Positions 43,673 to 52,059 of a DNA stretch of 64,000 bases are shown in pieces. Under the pieces are notes generated by a model. It ran no database searches. It saw only the letters and a program-made list of their open reading frames with translations, and was not told the DNA's origin. Within the stretch, counting starts at the first letter, position 1; each line of letters starts with the position of its first letter. This stretch comes from Azonexus hydrophilus DSM 23864 (GTDB taxonomy: Bacteria; Pseudomonadota; Gammaproteobacteria; Burkholderiales; Rhodocyclaceae), in assembly GCF_000429605.1 (NCBI RefSeq), contig NZ_AUCE01000016.1, positions 62,001-126,000 of the forward strand, in the 5' to 3' direction. A program made the position numbers and the translations under genes.

Positions 43673-46369
43673 TCAGCCGGTCAGCGGCTTGACCACGCGC
43701 TTGACGGCGGTGTCGTCGGGGTGCGGGTGGATGGTGAAGCCGAGGCTGGTCATCAGGCGGAACATCTTGCTGTTGGTCGACAGTACGTCGCCGACCACGG
43801 CGCGGTAGCCCTTGCTGCGGGCGCAGTCGATCAGCGCCGTCATCAGCTTGCGGCCGACACCGCACTTCTGCCAGTCGTCGCCGACGGCCAGCGCGAACTC
43901 GACCGATTCGCCGTCCGGATTGAGCACATAGCGGGCCACGCCGATCTGGTGTTCCTTGCCGGTTTCGGCGTTGGGCAGCGTTGCGACCAGCGCCATTTCC
44001 CGGTCGTAGTCGATCTGCGTGAAGCGGACCAGCATGGTCTGGGTCAGTTCGCGCAGGGTGTCCATGAAGCGGTAGTAGCGCGATTCGTCGGACATGGCCT
44101 TGACGAATTCCTGCTCCATGTCGGCATCTTCGGGGCGGATCGGGCGGATGGTGACGACCTTGCCGTCGTTCATCGTCCAGTCCTGGATCAGGTGCACCGG
44201 GTAGGGATAGATCGCCATGTGCGCGTAGCGGTCGCCGCTGCTGTTGGCCGCATGGTCGATGACGATGCGGGCGTCGGCAGCGATGGCGCCGTGCTCGTCG
44301 ACGATCAGCGGATTGAGGTCCATTTCGATGATCCACGGCAGTTCGCAGACCATTTCCGAGATGCACAGCAGGACTTCCTTGAGCGCTTCACGGTCGACCG
44401 GCGGCATGTTGTGGAACTGGTCGAGCACCTTGGAGGTGCGCGTCGAGTCGATCAGGTCCTTGGCCAGGAACTTGTTCAGCGGCGGCAGCGCGACCGAACG
44501 GTCGGAGAAGATTTCATTGTCGAAACCGCCGGCGCCGAAGGTGATCACCGGCCCGAAGATCGGGTCACGCAGCACGCCGATCATGATTTCGCGGCCGTGC
44601 GGGCGGGACAGGAAGGGTTCGATCGAGACGCCGTTGATCTTGGCGGTCGGATTGCGCTTCTGCACCGTGTCGATGATGTCGTGATAGGCGTTGCGTACCG
44701 CCGGTGCGTTCTGGATGTTGAGGCGGACGCCGCCGGCGTCGGACTTGTGCGGCAGGTCGGGCGAATCGACCTTCATCGCCACCGGGAAGCCGATCTGTTC
44801 GGCCAGCAGCAGGGCTTCGGTGGCGGTGCGGGCGACCATGGTCTGGGCGACCGGCACCTTGAAGGCGCGCAGGATGGCCTTCGATTCCATTTCCGAGAGC
44901 ACCTTGCGCCGTTCGGCGAGCAGGGCCTCGATCAGCATCTTGGCGCCTTCGGCTTCCGGCCGGCCGTGCTGGCGGGTCGGTTCCGGCGTTTGCAGCAGCA
45001 ACTTCTGATTGCTGTAGTACTTGGAAATGTGGTGGAACAGTTCGATTGCCGTTTCCGGCATGCGGAAGGCCGGGATGCCCGAGTCTTCGAGCAGCTTGCG
45101 CGCTTCGGAAACCTGGGATTCACCCATCCAGCAGCAGATGATGCGGCGGTTGAGCTTGTCGGAAATCGAGATGATCGCCTGGGCCACGCCCATCGGGTCG
45201 GTCATCGCCTGCGGCGAGAGCATGACCAGGGTGCTGTCGACGTTCGGATCCTGCGAGATCGATAGCAGGGCGTCGCGGTAACGTTCTGGGGTCGCGTCGC
45301 CGCCGATGTCGATCGGGTTGCTGTGCGACCAGCTGGCCGGCAGCACCTTGTTCAGGTTGCCGATGGTTTCCGCGGCCAGCTCGGCCAGCGGAATGCCGAG
45401 GTCGCCCGCACGGTCGGCCGCCATGGCGCCCGGACCGCCACCATTGGTGATGATCGCCAGACGGGCGCCTTGCGGACGGAACTTGGAGGCGAGTGCCTTG
45501 GCCGCGTAGAACAGCTGGCCGACGTTCTTGACGCGGACGACGCCGGCACGGCGCACGGCGGCGTCGAAGACGGTATCGGAAACGGCGGCCATGCCCGAAT
45601 GCAGGCGGGCGGCGTGCGAACCGGCTTCGTGACGGCCGGCCTTGAGCAGGATGATCGGCTTGATCCGCGCCGCCGAACGCAACGCGCTCATGAAGCGGCG
45701 GGCGTGGCGGATGCCTTCGACGTACATCAGGATGTAATGGGTGCGGCTGTCGTAGATCAGGTAATCGAGGATTTCACCGAAATCGACGTCGGCGGTCATG
45801 CCCAGCGAGATGACCGACGAGAAACCGACCTGGTTGGCCTGCGCCCAGTCGAGCACTGCCGAACACATGGCGCCGGACTGCGAGACCAGGGCCAGGTTGC
45901 CGGGCGCGGCGGAAGCGCGGGTGAAGGTGGCGTTGAGGCCGAGTTCGGGGCGGATGATGCCCAGGCAGTTGGGGCCGAGCACGCGCACGTTGTAGGAACG
46001 GGCGATTTCCATCACCTTGCGTTCGAGCGCGGCGCCGATGTGGCCGGCTTCGGAGAAACCCGAGGCGATGACGATGACGTTGCGCACGCCGCTGCGGCCG
46101 CACTGTTCGATGATCTGCGGTACCGTCTGCGGGCGGGTGGCGATGACCGCCATCTCGACGCGGGCGCCGATTTCCTCAATCGACTTGTAGGCCGGCTGGC
46201 CCTGGATCGTCTCGTGTTTCGGGTTGATCGCGTACAGACGGCCCTTGTAGCCCGAGCCGAGAATGTTCTTGAAGATGACGTTGCCGACGGAGTTTTCGCG
46301 ATCCGAGGCGCCGATCACGGCGACCGACTTCGGTTCGAAAAGTGCGGTCAGATAGTGCTGTTCCAACAT
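43673..46369 (-). CDS. PatZ-type protein lysine acetyltransferase (ACD-like + GNAT)
   Basis: An 898-residue fusion in the order of E. coli PatZ. Residues 1-450 form the CoA-binding and ligase parts of an NDP-forming acetyl-CoA synthetase (VAVIGASDRENSVGN, LALVSQSGAM, the His region SHAARLHSG), about 480-700 an ATP-grasp part (VAMKVDSPDLPHKSDAGGV, EMDLNPLIV), and about 730-898 a GNAT domain (VTIRPIRPEDADMEQEFV, CGVGRKLMTALIDCARSKG). The His that carries phosphate in active ACD enzymes is present at about 257. Known members acetylate and inactivate acetyl-CoA synthetase and other central enzymes. ATG at 46369. Confidence 0.85.
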   Translation of the reverse strand: MLEQHYLTALFEPKSVAVIGASDRENSVGNVIFKNILGSGYKGRLYAINPKHETIQGQPAYKSIEEIGARVEMAVIATRPQTVPQIIEQCGRSGVRNVIVIASGFSEAGHIGAALERKVMEIARSYNVRVLGPNCLGIIRPELGLNATFTRASAAPGNLALVSQSGAMCSAVLDWAQANQVGFSSVISLGMTADVDFGEILDYLIYDSRTHYILMYVEGIRHARRFMSALRSAARIKPIILLKAGRHEAGSHAARLHSGMAAVSDTVFDAAVRRAGVVRVKNVGQLFYAAKALASKFRPQGARLAIITNGGGPGAMAADRAGDLGIPLAELAAETIGNLNKVLPASWSHSNPIDIGGDATPERYRDALLSISQDPNVDSTLVMLSPQAMTDPMGVAQAIISISDKLNRRIICCWMGESQVSEARKLLEDSGIPAFRMPETAIELFHHISKYYSNQKLLLQTPEPTRQHGRPEAEGAKMLIEALLAERRKVLSEMESKAILRAFKVPVAQTMVARTATEALLLAEQIGFPVAMKVDSPDLPHKSDAGGVRLNIQNAPAVRNAYHDIIDTVQKRNPTAKINGVSIEPFLSRPHGREIMIGVLRDPIFGPVITFGAGGFDNEIFSDRSVALPPLNKFLAKDLIDSTRTSKVLDQFHNMPPVDREALKEVLLCISEMVCELPWIIEMDLNPLIVDEHGAIAADARIVIDHAANSSGDRYAHMAIYPYPVHLIQDWTMNDGKVVTIRPIRPEDADMEQEFVKAMSDESRYYRFMDTLRELTQTMLVRFTQIDYDREMALVATLPNAETGKEHQIGVARYVLNPDGESVEFALAVGDDWQKCGVGRKLMTALIDCARSKGYRAVVGDVLSTNSKMFRLMTSLGFTIHPHPDDTAVKRVVKPLTG

Positions 46370-46439
46370 GCTGGCTCTCTTTTCAGGCTATTGTTTTTAC
46401 GGGGATTGTGCAGTGCAATATTTTCTCATACTCGAGTGC

Positions 46440-46469
46440 GCAATACCATGCAAAAAATGCGGGTATTGC
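46440..46469. repeat. inverted repeat between OsmC and PatZ-type genes
   Basis: GCAATACC and GGTATTGC flank a 14-base A-rich centre that contains the smaller repeat GCAT / ATGC. It lies just after the OsmC stop on the minus strand and could be an mRNA-end hairpin or a regulator site before the acetyltransferase gene. Confidence 0.4.
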
Positions 46470-46482
46470 CCTCGGGTTTCAC

Positions 46483-46890
46483 CTAATCGACAAGTTCGCA
46501 ATCGAGCTGGAAAGACTGCGACAAGGCCCGGTGAACCGGGCATTTGTTGGCGATTTCGAGCAGACGCTGCCGTTGTTCCGGCGTCAGGTCGCCTTCCAGC
46601 GTGATGCGGCGCTCGATGCAGTCACGCATTGTGCCGTCGACCTCGACCTTGTGGTGCGACAGTTCGACGTGAACCTTGCGCAGCGCCAGTTCCTTGCGTT
46701 CGGCGTACATGCGCAGGGTCATCGAGGTGCAGGCGCCGAGCCCGGCCATGACGAAATCGAAGGGCGCCGGTCCGGCGTCGCTGCCGCCCATGCTGGCCGG
46801 TTCGTCGGCAATCAGGCGGTGCTGGCCGGCGATGACTTCCTGCTGGTATCTTCCCTGTCCGTTTTCCCTGACGACAACCGTTCCCGACAT
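46483..46890 (-). CDS. OsmC-family protein
   Basis: A 135-residue OsmC/Ohr-superfamily protein; members are thiol-based peroxidases. The two redox Cys are at about 54 in GLGACTSMTLRMYA and at about 117 in NKCPVHRALS. The spacing resembles the YhfA/OsmC-like group, not Ohr. ATG at 46890 forms a divergent start with the methyltransferase (CATG overlap), which implies overlapping promoters. A hydroperoxide-detoxifying role is inferred from the family. Confidence 0.9.
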   Translation of the reverse strand: MSGTVVVRENGQGRYQQEVIAGQHRLIADEPASMGGSDAGPAPFDFVMAGLGACTSMTLRMYAERKELALRKVHVELSHHKVEVDGTMRDCIERRITLEGDLTPEQRQRLLEIANKCPVHRALSQSFQLDCELVD

Positions 46891-47431
46891 GACGCGCTCC
46901 GTGAATGAAATGACTCAAATCATACGCCCATCCGGCTGGATCGAACGTTACAGTTCGTGCTTGCCGGACACCGGTCGAATCCTCGACCTGGCCTGCGGTA
47001 GCGGGCGTCATGCCCGATTTCTGGCAGGGCAGGGCCGGCAGGTCCTGGCGGTCGATCGCGATGCGTCGGCGCTGGCGGCGTTGAACGACATCGCCGGCAT
47101 CGAAACCCGTTGCCTCGATCTCGAAGGCGACGTCTGGCCGCTGGCGGGTGAAACATTCGCTGGCATCGTCGTCACCAACTACCTGTGGCGACCACGGCTG
47201 CCGGAACTGCTCGGTCAACTGGCGGGCGGCGGCGTGCTCCTCTACGAAACCTTCATGCTTGGCAACGAAGCCTGGGGCAAGCCGTCGAACCCCGATTTCC
47301 TGCTGCGCCCGGGCGAACTGCGCACCGTCGCGGCGGCGGCCGGGCTGGCAGAAATCGCCTGGTTCGAGGGCTATGCCGGCGAGCCGAAACCCTGCGTGCG
47401 CCAGGCCATCGTCGCCCGCCGGCCTACCTGA
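46889..47431 (+). CDS. class I SAM-dependent methyltransferase
   Basis: About 180 residues from the ATG at 46889. Motif I is ILDLACGSGRHARFL, the acidic end of beta 2 is VLAVDRDASAL, and motif II is AGIVVTNYLWRP. The C-terminus YETFMLGNEAWG and FEGYAGEPKPCVRQAIVARR resembles small tellurite-resistance-like or unclassified methyltransferases. The start is uncertain: 46910 is an in-frame ATG closer to the fold and neither has a good ribosome binding site. The substrate is unknown. Confidence 0.8.
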   Translation: MTRSVNEMTQIIRPSGWIERYSSCLPDTGRILDLACGSGRHARFLAGQGRQVLAVDRDASALAALNDIAGIETRCLDLEGDVWPLAGETFAGIVVTNYLWRPRLPELLGQLAGGGVLLYETFMLGNEAWGKPSNPDFLLRPGELRTVAAAAGLAEIAWFEGYAGEPKPCVRQAIVARRPT

Positions 47432-48026
47432 GCAGCGGCCGTAGCGCCGGCCAGACGTGCTCCAGCAGCAGCGGCTGGGCGTCGGCAGTCGGGTGCAGGC
47501 GGTCGGCCTGGAACAGTTCCGGGCGGGTCGCCACCGGTTCGAGCAGGAAGGGCAGGTAGGCGGTTTTTTCCGCCTTGGCGATGTCGCCGAAGCGCTGGAA
47601 GAACTGATCGGCGTACGGCCCGTAATTCGGCGGCAGACGCATGCCGGCGAGCAGCACGCGGGCACCGGATTTTCTGGCGGCGACGATCATCGTCTCCTGG
47701 TTGTTTTCCATCTGCTTCAAGGGCAGGCCGCGCAGGCCGTCGTTGGCGCCCAGCGCCAGGATGACCACCGCCGGTTGGTGCGCCTGAAGCGCGGCAGCAA
47801 AGCGGGCGCGGCCGCCGGCGCTGGTTTCGCCGGAGATCGACAGGTTGGCGACGCTATAATCGAGGCGCAATTCGCGCAGGCGCTCCTGCAGCAGCGACGG
47901 CCAGGCCTGCTGCGGACGGATACCGTAGCCGGCGGACAGCGAGTCGCCCATGACCAGGATGGTTTTGGCGGCCAGGGCTGGCGGCGCGAAGACCAGCAGC
48001 GATAACAGGAACAGGAAAGCACGCAT
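47424..48026 (-). CDS. tesA: GDSL esterase / lysophospholipase TesA-type
   Basis: A 200-residue secreted SGNH hydrolase. The signal peptide is residues 1-19 (LLVFAPPALA). Block I is MGDSLSAGYG with Ser at about 29, block II is SISGETSAGG (Gly), block III is GANDGLRG (Asn), and block V is DRLHPTADAQ (Asp and His). It matches TesA, the multifunctional periplasmic thioesterase I / arylesterase. ATG at 48026; the divergent YbbA-type ATPase starts at 48025, as in E. coli where tesA and ybbA are also divergent neighbours. Confidence 0.93.
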   Translation of the reverse strand: MRAFLFLLSLLVFAPPALAAKTILVMGDSLSAGYGIRPQQAWPSLLQERLRELRLDYSVANLSISGETSAGGRARFAAALQAHQPAVVILALGANDGLRGLPLKQMENNQETMIVAARKSGARVLLAGMRLPPNYGPYADQFFQRFGDIAKAEKTAYLPFLLEPVATRPELFQADRLHPTADAQPLLLEHVWPALRPLLR

Positions 48027-48690
48027 GACGGAAAAACCGGTAGTTGAAGTGGTGGGTCTGGGCAAGACCGTCGATAACGGCGGCGAGCCCTTGACGATTC
48101 TGCAGGATATTTCCTTTTCGGTCATGCCGGGCGAGACGGTAGCCATCGTCGGCGCTTCCGGTTCGGGAAAATCCACGCTACTCGGACTACTCGCCGGCCT
48201 CGATGTTCCCACGGCCGGCGAAATCCGCCTCGATGGCGTGTCGCTGGCCGCGCTCGACGAAGATGCGCGCGCGCTCGCCCGGGGCCGGCTGCTCGGTTTC
48301 GTCTTCCAGTCCTTCCAGCTGTTGCCGGCGCTGACCGCGCTGGAAAACGTCATGCTGCCGCTTGAACTGGCCGGCCGCAAGGATGCAGCGGCGCTGGCAC
48401 GCGACTGGCTGGAGCGCGTCGGTCTAGGTCATCGCCTCAAGCATTACCCGAAGCATCTTTCCGGCGGCGAGCAGCAACGCGTCGCCTTGGCCCGCGCCTT
48501 CTCGCCAGCGCCGCGGCTGGTGCTGGCCGACGAACCGACCGGCAACCTCGACGCGGTGACCGGTAAGCAGATCATCGAACTGATGTTCGACCTCAATACC
48601 CGGCAGGGCACGACCTTGATTCTGGTAACCCACGACGAAGCAATTGCAGCACGCTGTGGCCGTGTGTTGCGGATTCAATCCGTTGCTTGA
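48025..48690 (+). CDS. ybbA: ABC transporter ATPase (YbbA/LolD type)
   Basis: A 221-residue ATPase of the LolD/MacB-like family. Walker A is GASGSGKST, the Q-loop FVFQSFQLLP, the signature LSGGEQQRVALARAF, Walker B LVLADEPTGNLD, and the switch His in LVTHD. In E. coli ybbA is followed by the large permease gene ybbP, but here the next gene is phaC with a 198-base gap, so the ATPase is an orphan in this window. The ATG at 48025 overlaps the divergent tesA start. The partner permease must be elsewhere or was lost. Confidence 0.88.
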   Translation: MTEKPVVEVVGLGKTVDNGGEPLTILQDISFSVMPGETVAIVGASGSGKSTLLGLLAGLDVPTAGEIRLDGVSLAALDEDARALARGRLLGFVFQSFQLLPALTALENVMLPLELAGRKDAAALARDWLERVGLGHRLKHYPKHLSGGEQQRVALARAFSPAPRLVLADEPTGNLDAVTGKQIIELMFDLNTRQGTTLILVTHDEAIAARCGRVLRIQSVA

Positions 48691-48888
48691 AATTGGCGAT
48701 CCGGGTTGGCTGTTTTGACGCCACCTTGGGGCACGCGATGCCCGTCTGCACGCTCGCCAGGGGACTGCTGTCGCAAGATTGAAACGCTTTTGTAGCAAGC
48801 TGGCAGGGTAGCTTCCGGAGGGCTGCGTAAAAAACGCTTACGCTTCATTGTCCGGGGGGCGCTTGCGATACTTGCCAGGGAGCACAGC

Positions 48889-50676
48889 ATGAGTCATCTT
48901 GACCGCCGCCACCGTAAAGGCATTTCAGGGCTGCCGGAAATCCCGGCGCCAAAGCCGTTGCCTGATACGGCTCAGATCCATCGGCAGTTGCGTCAGGCCA
49001 GGGAGAAGTTGCTGGCCCAGTTTGATCCGTTCGGGATCGGGGTGCCGATCGCGCATGCGCAGATGGCATGGATGCTCCACCCACAGGAACTGGCTGAGCG
49101 CCTCTTCCGCCTGTCTACGGATCTCCTCGAATTGCAGGCGCATAGCGTCAAGCGTTCCCTGGGGCTACCGAGCGTCGATCCGGTACTGCCGCAGGCCGAT
49201 GATGCCCGTTTTGTCGATCCGGTATGGACGGAGTCCGCCAGTTGGGATCTGGTCAAGGAATGGTATCTGGCCTTCACGCACCATATTCAGGACATCCTGT
49301 ACGAAACCCCCGCACTGTCCGATCGTGAGCGTCGGCGGGCGGCATTCTGGTGGCGGAAGTGGCTGAATGCCGTGGCGCCGACGAACTACCTGTGGTCGAA
49401 CCCGGTTGCCTTGCAGAAGCTTGTCGAGACGCGCGGCGAGAGCCTGTGGCGAGGTGTTGAGAACATGATGGAGGATGTGCTCTCCGGCAATGTCCGCATG
49501 ACCAATCCTGATGATTTCAAGGTCGGCGAGAATCTGGCGACAACGCCTGGCGCAGTTGTCTTTCGCAATCACCTGCTTGAGGTGATCCATTACGCACCGA
49601 GAAGCGAGCGGGTCGGTGCCGAGCCTCTGGTCATCGTGACGCCGTGGATCAACAAGTATTACATCCTCGATCTGACCGCCAGGAAAAGCATGGTGCGTTA
49701 CCTGCTCGATCAGGGGGTCGATGTTTTCATCACGAGCTGGAAGAATCCGGACGCTTCGATGCGGGACCTGGCCTTCGACGATTATCTCGTCGAAGGCATC
49801 GACCGGATCGTGCAGCTTGCCCGGGAATTCACCGGCCAGTCACGCGTCCATGCGGTGGGCTACTGTATTGGCGGGACGGCACTGGCAAGCTACATGGCCT
49901 GGGCCAACCGCAGGTATCCGCCGGAGCAGATGCCGGTTGCCGACTGGACACTGTTTACGACCCTGGTGGACTTTCACAAGCCTGGTGACATCGAAGTTTT
50001 CATCGATCCGGGAAGCATTGACCACCTCACCGAGCAGATGGCACGCAAAGGCTATCTCGATGGCAAGGAGATGGCGGCATCGTTCCGCTTGTTGCGTTCG
50101 AACAGCCTGGTCTGGCATTACATCGTCAAGGGCTGGCTGTATGGCGAAGCACCGGCAGCGTTCGACGTGCTTTACTGGAACATGGATTCAACCCGCATGC
50201 CCTACGCCATGCATGCCTGGTATCTCCGCGAGCTTTACCTGCATAACCGGCTCATCCAGCCGGGAAGCCTGACAGTGGCCGGGCAGCCGATCGATCTCGG
50301 CATCATTCGCCAGGCGCTCTACGCGGTGGCCGCCGAAGACGATCATATTGCCCCCTGGCAACAGGCTTTCCGCACCCTGCATCATGTCAGTGGCGACAAG
50401 CGTTTCGTCCTGACGACCTCGGGCCATATCCTGGGTATTGTCAATCCACCGGTAAGACCGGCAAAGCGCGCCTACTGGGCCGGGCCGGCACACCGCAAGG
50501 CGGATTCCCCGCGCGCCTGGCAGGCGAATGTCAAGCAGCATGCCGGAAGTTGGTGGGAAGACTGGATGCACTGGCTGAAGCCCCGCTTGGGCGAGTCTGT
50601 CCCGGCCCGACCGGCGGCCACCGCCGAATTTCCTTCGTTGGCGGCAGCGCCTGGAACCTATGTCCACGAGCACTGA
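48889..50676 (+). CDS. phaC: class I poly(3-hydroxyalkanoate) synthase
   Basis: A 595-residue polymerase that makes polyhydroxybutyrate granules from (R)-3-hydroxyacyl-CoA. The lipase-like box is GYCIGG with catalytic Cys at about 326, the Asp is in AAEDDHIAPW, and the His is in TSGHILGIVNPP. The N-terminal domain and length fit class I rather than the PhaC/PhaE pair. It starts a cluster that also holds a histidine kinase, an HD-GYP response regulator and a phasin. No phaA or phaB is in the window. ATG at 48889; no obvious -10/-35 is seen in the 198 bases before it. Confidence 0.95.
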   Translation: MSHLDRRHRKGISGLPEIPAPKPLPDTAQIHRQLRQAREKLLAQFDPFGIGVPIAHAQMAWMLHPQELAERLFRLSTDLLELQAHSVKRSLGLPSVDPVLPQADDARFVDPVWTESASWDLVKEWYLAFTHHIQDILYETPALSDRERRRAAFWWRKWLNAVAPTNYLWSNPVALQKLVETRGESLWRGVENMMEDVLSGNVRMTNPDDFKVGENLATTPGAVVFRNHLLEVIHYAPRSERVGAEPLVIVTPWINKYYILDLTARKSMVRYLLDQGVDVFITSWKNPDASMRDLAFDDYLVEGIDRIVQLAREFTGQSRVHAVGYCIGGTALASYMAWANRRYPPEQMPVADWTLFTTLVDFHKPGDIEVFIDPGSIDHLTEQMARKGYLDGKEMAASFRLLRSNSLVWHYIVKGWLYGEAPAAFDVLYWNMDSTRMPYAMHAWYLRELYLHNRLIQPGSLTVAGQPIDLGIIRQALYAVAAEDDHIAPWQQAFRTLHHVSGDKRFVLTTSGHILGIVNPPVRPAKRAYWAGPAHRKADSPRAWQANVKQHAGSWWEDWMHWLKPRLGESVPARPAATAEFPSLAAAPGTYVHEH

Positions 50677-50709
50677 CCCGATGCGGGTCGCCGGGGGGTG
50701 ATCAGTATC

Positions 50710-52059
50710 ATGGGCAACGCGATGGCAGCGCATTCCGGGGGAGCGATGGCGTATCAGGAGACCGGTACGCCAGCGCCTGATGCCGGCCCTGTTCTGGATA
50801 TTGACAGCGCTATTGGCGAGTTGCCGTGTCACGCCTGCTCGGTCGACCTGGCTGCGCCCGGACACGATATCGACGAAAGCCTGCGCAACAACCCGGAGTT
50901 GCCAGGGTGCATCGTCACCGACGGTAGCGATGTCGTCGGCGTGGTGTCCCGTCAGCGCTGGCTGGAAGAGTTGTCGCAGCCATTTCGTGCCGAGTTGTAC
51001 CTGAATCATCCCGTGGCCAGGGCGGTTGTTTCCTTGTCCGCACCCTGGCTCTGTCTGGCCTCGGCAACGCTCGTCCATGATGCCGTCAGGCAGGCTCTGG
51101 CCCGTCCAAGGAAGTTGCTGTTCGAGCCGCTGATGGTGGACTTTCCCGATGGACAGCATCGCTTGCTCGATACCTATGTCCTGTTGATGGCGCAATCGGA
51201 GATTTTTGCCCGTGCCCGCGAACGCTCGGAAGCGCTGCGTCGCGATGTCGAATCCTATGCCCAGCAGCTGGAAAGAACCGTCGCCGATTTGCGTGCGACG
51301 CAGGACAGCCTGGTCGAAGCTCGTCGCCTGGCGGCGCTTGCCCGTCTGGTGGCCGGCATGGCGCACGAAATCAATACGCCGGTCGGCATTGCGCTGACGG
51401 CAGTAACTCACCTTGAAGCCGGCCTGGCACAGTTGCAAGCCAGCGTGGCCGAAGGCCATCTGCGGCGTTCCGAGATGACACGCTTTCTGGAGATGGCCGG
51501 GGAAAGCGTATTGCTGGCCCGCAGCAATGTGCAGCGGACGGCTGAACTGATCAGGAGCTTCAAGCGTGTTGCGGTGGATCAGACGAGCGAAGTGCGCCGT
51601 CGTTTCAATCTGGCCGATTATCTTGGCGAAGTGCTGCACAGCCTGCGTCCCGTGCTCAAGCGGCAAACCCATCAGGTCCGGGTGGACTGTCCGCCGGACA
51701 TCGTCCTCGACAGTTATCCCGGGGCACTGGCCCAGATTTTCACCAACCTGACGATGAATGCGCTCGAGCACGCCTTTCCCGAGAACCGTCCCGGGACGAT
51801 CTCGATCGCTTGCAGTCGTTCGGACAGCCACTTGCACATGGTTTTTTCCGATGATGGTGTAGGTATCTCCGAGAGCGACCAGGTGCATCTGTTCGAGCCA
51901 TTTTTCACCACACGCGGTCATGCCGGTGGGTCCGGCCTCGGCCTGCACATCGTGTTCAATCTGGTGACCGGGATACTCAAGGGAACGGTCGCCTGTCAAA
52001 GCCAGCCTGGTCTGGGCACAAGTTTCGTCATCGATTTGCCACTGGAGGTGCCCCAATGA
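50710..52059 (+). CDS. sensor histidine kinase with CBS-like N-terminal region
   Basis: About 449 residues, no membrane helix. The N-terminal part has a CBS-like GCIVTDGSDVVGVVSRQRWLEEL region (about 55-110). A coiled coil leads to the HisKA-type box MAHEINTPVGIAL with His at about 220, then the HATPase domain (NLTMNALEHAF, SDDGVGISE, GGSGLGLHIVFNLV). It is a soluble kinase, so it senses an internal signal. The start is uncertain: GTG 50698, ATG 50710 and ATG 50746 are in frame, and 50710 has the best-spaced G-rich upstream sequence. Its stop overlaps the response regulator start (ATGA). Confidence 0.88.
   Translation: MGNAMAAHSGGAMAYQETGTPAPDAGPVLDIDSAIGELPCHACSVDLAAPGHDIDESLRNNPELPGCIVTDGSDVVGVVSRQRWLEELSQPFRAELYLNHPVARAVVSLSAPWLCLASATLVHDAVRQALARPRKLLFEPLMVDFPDGQHRLLDTYVLLMAQSEIFARARERSEALRRDVESYAQQLERTVADLRATQDSLVEARRLAALARLVAGMAHEINTPVGIALTAVTHLEAGLAQLQASVAEGHLRRSEMTRFLEMAGESVLLARSNVQRTAELIRSFKRVAVDQTSEVRRRFNLADYLGEVLHSLRPVLKRQTHQVRVDCPPDIVLDSYPGALAQIFTNLTMNALEHAFPENRPGTISIACSRSDSHLHMVFSDDGVGISESDQVHLFEPFFTTRGHAGGSGLGLHIVFNLVTGILKGTVACQSQPGLGTSFVIDLPLEVPQ

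Noticed and set aside
43661..46486. Long plus-strand ORFs (534 and 387 codons) opposite the PatZ-type gene
   Set aside because: Both are antisense shadows of an 898-residue protein with clear motifs; neither has a ribosome binding site or known domain.
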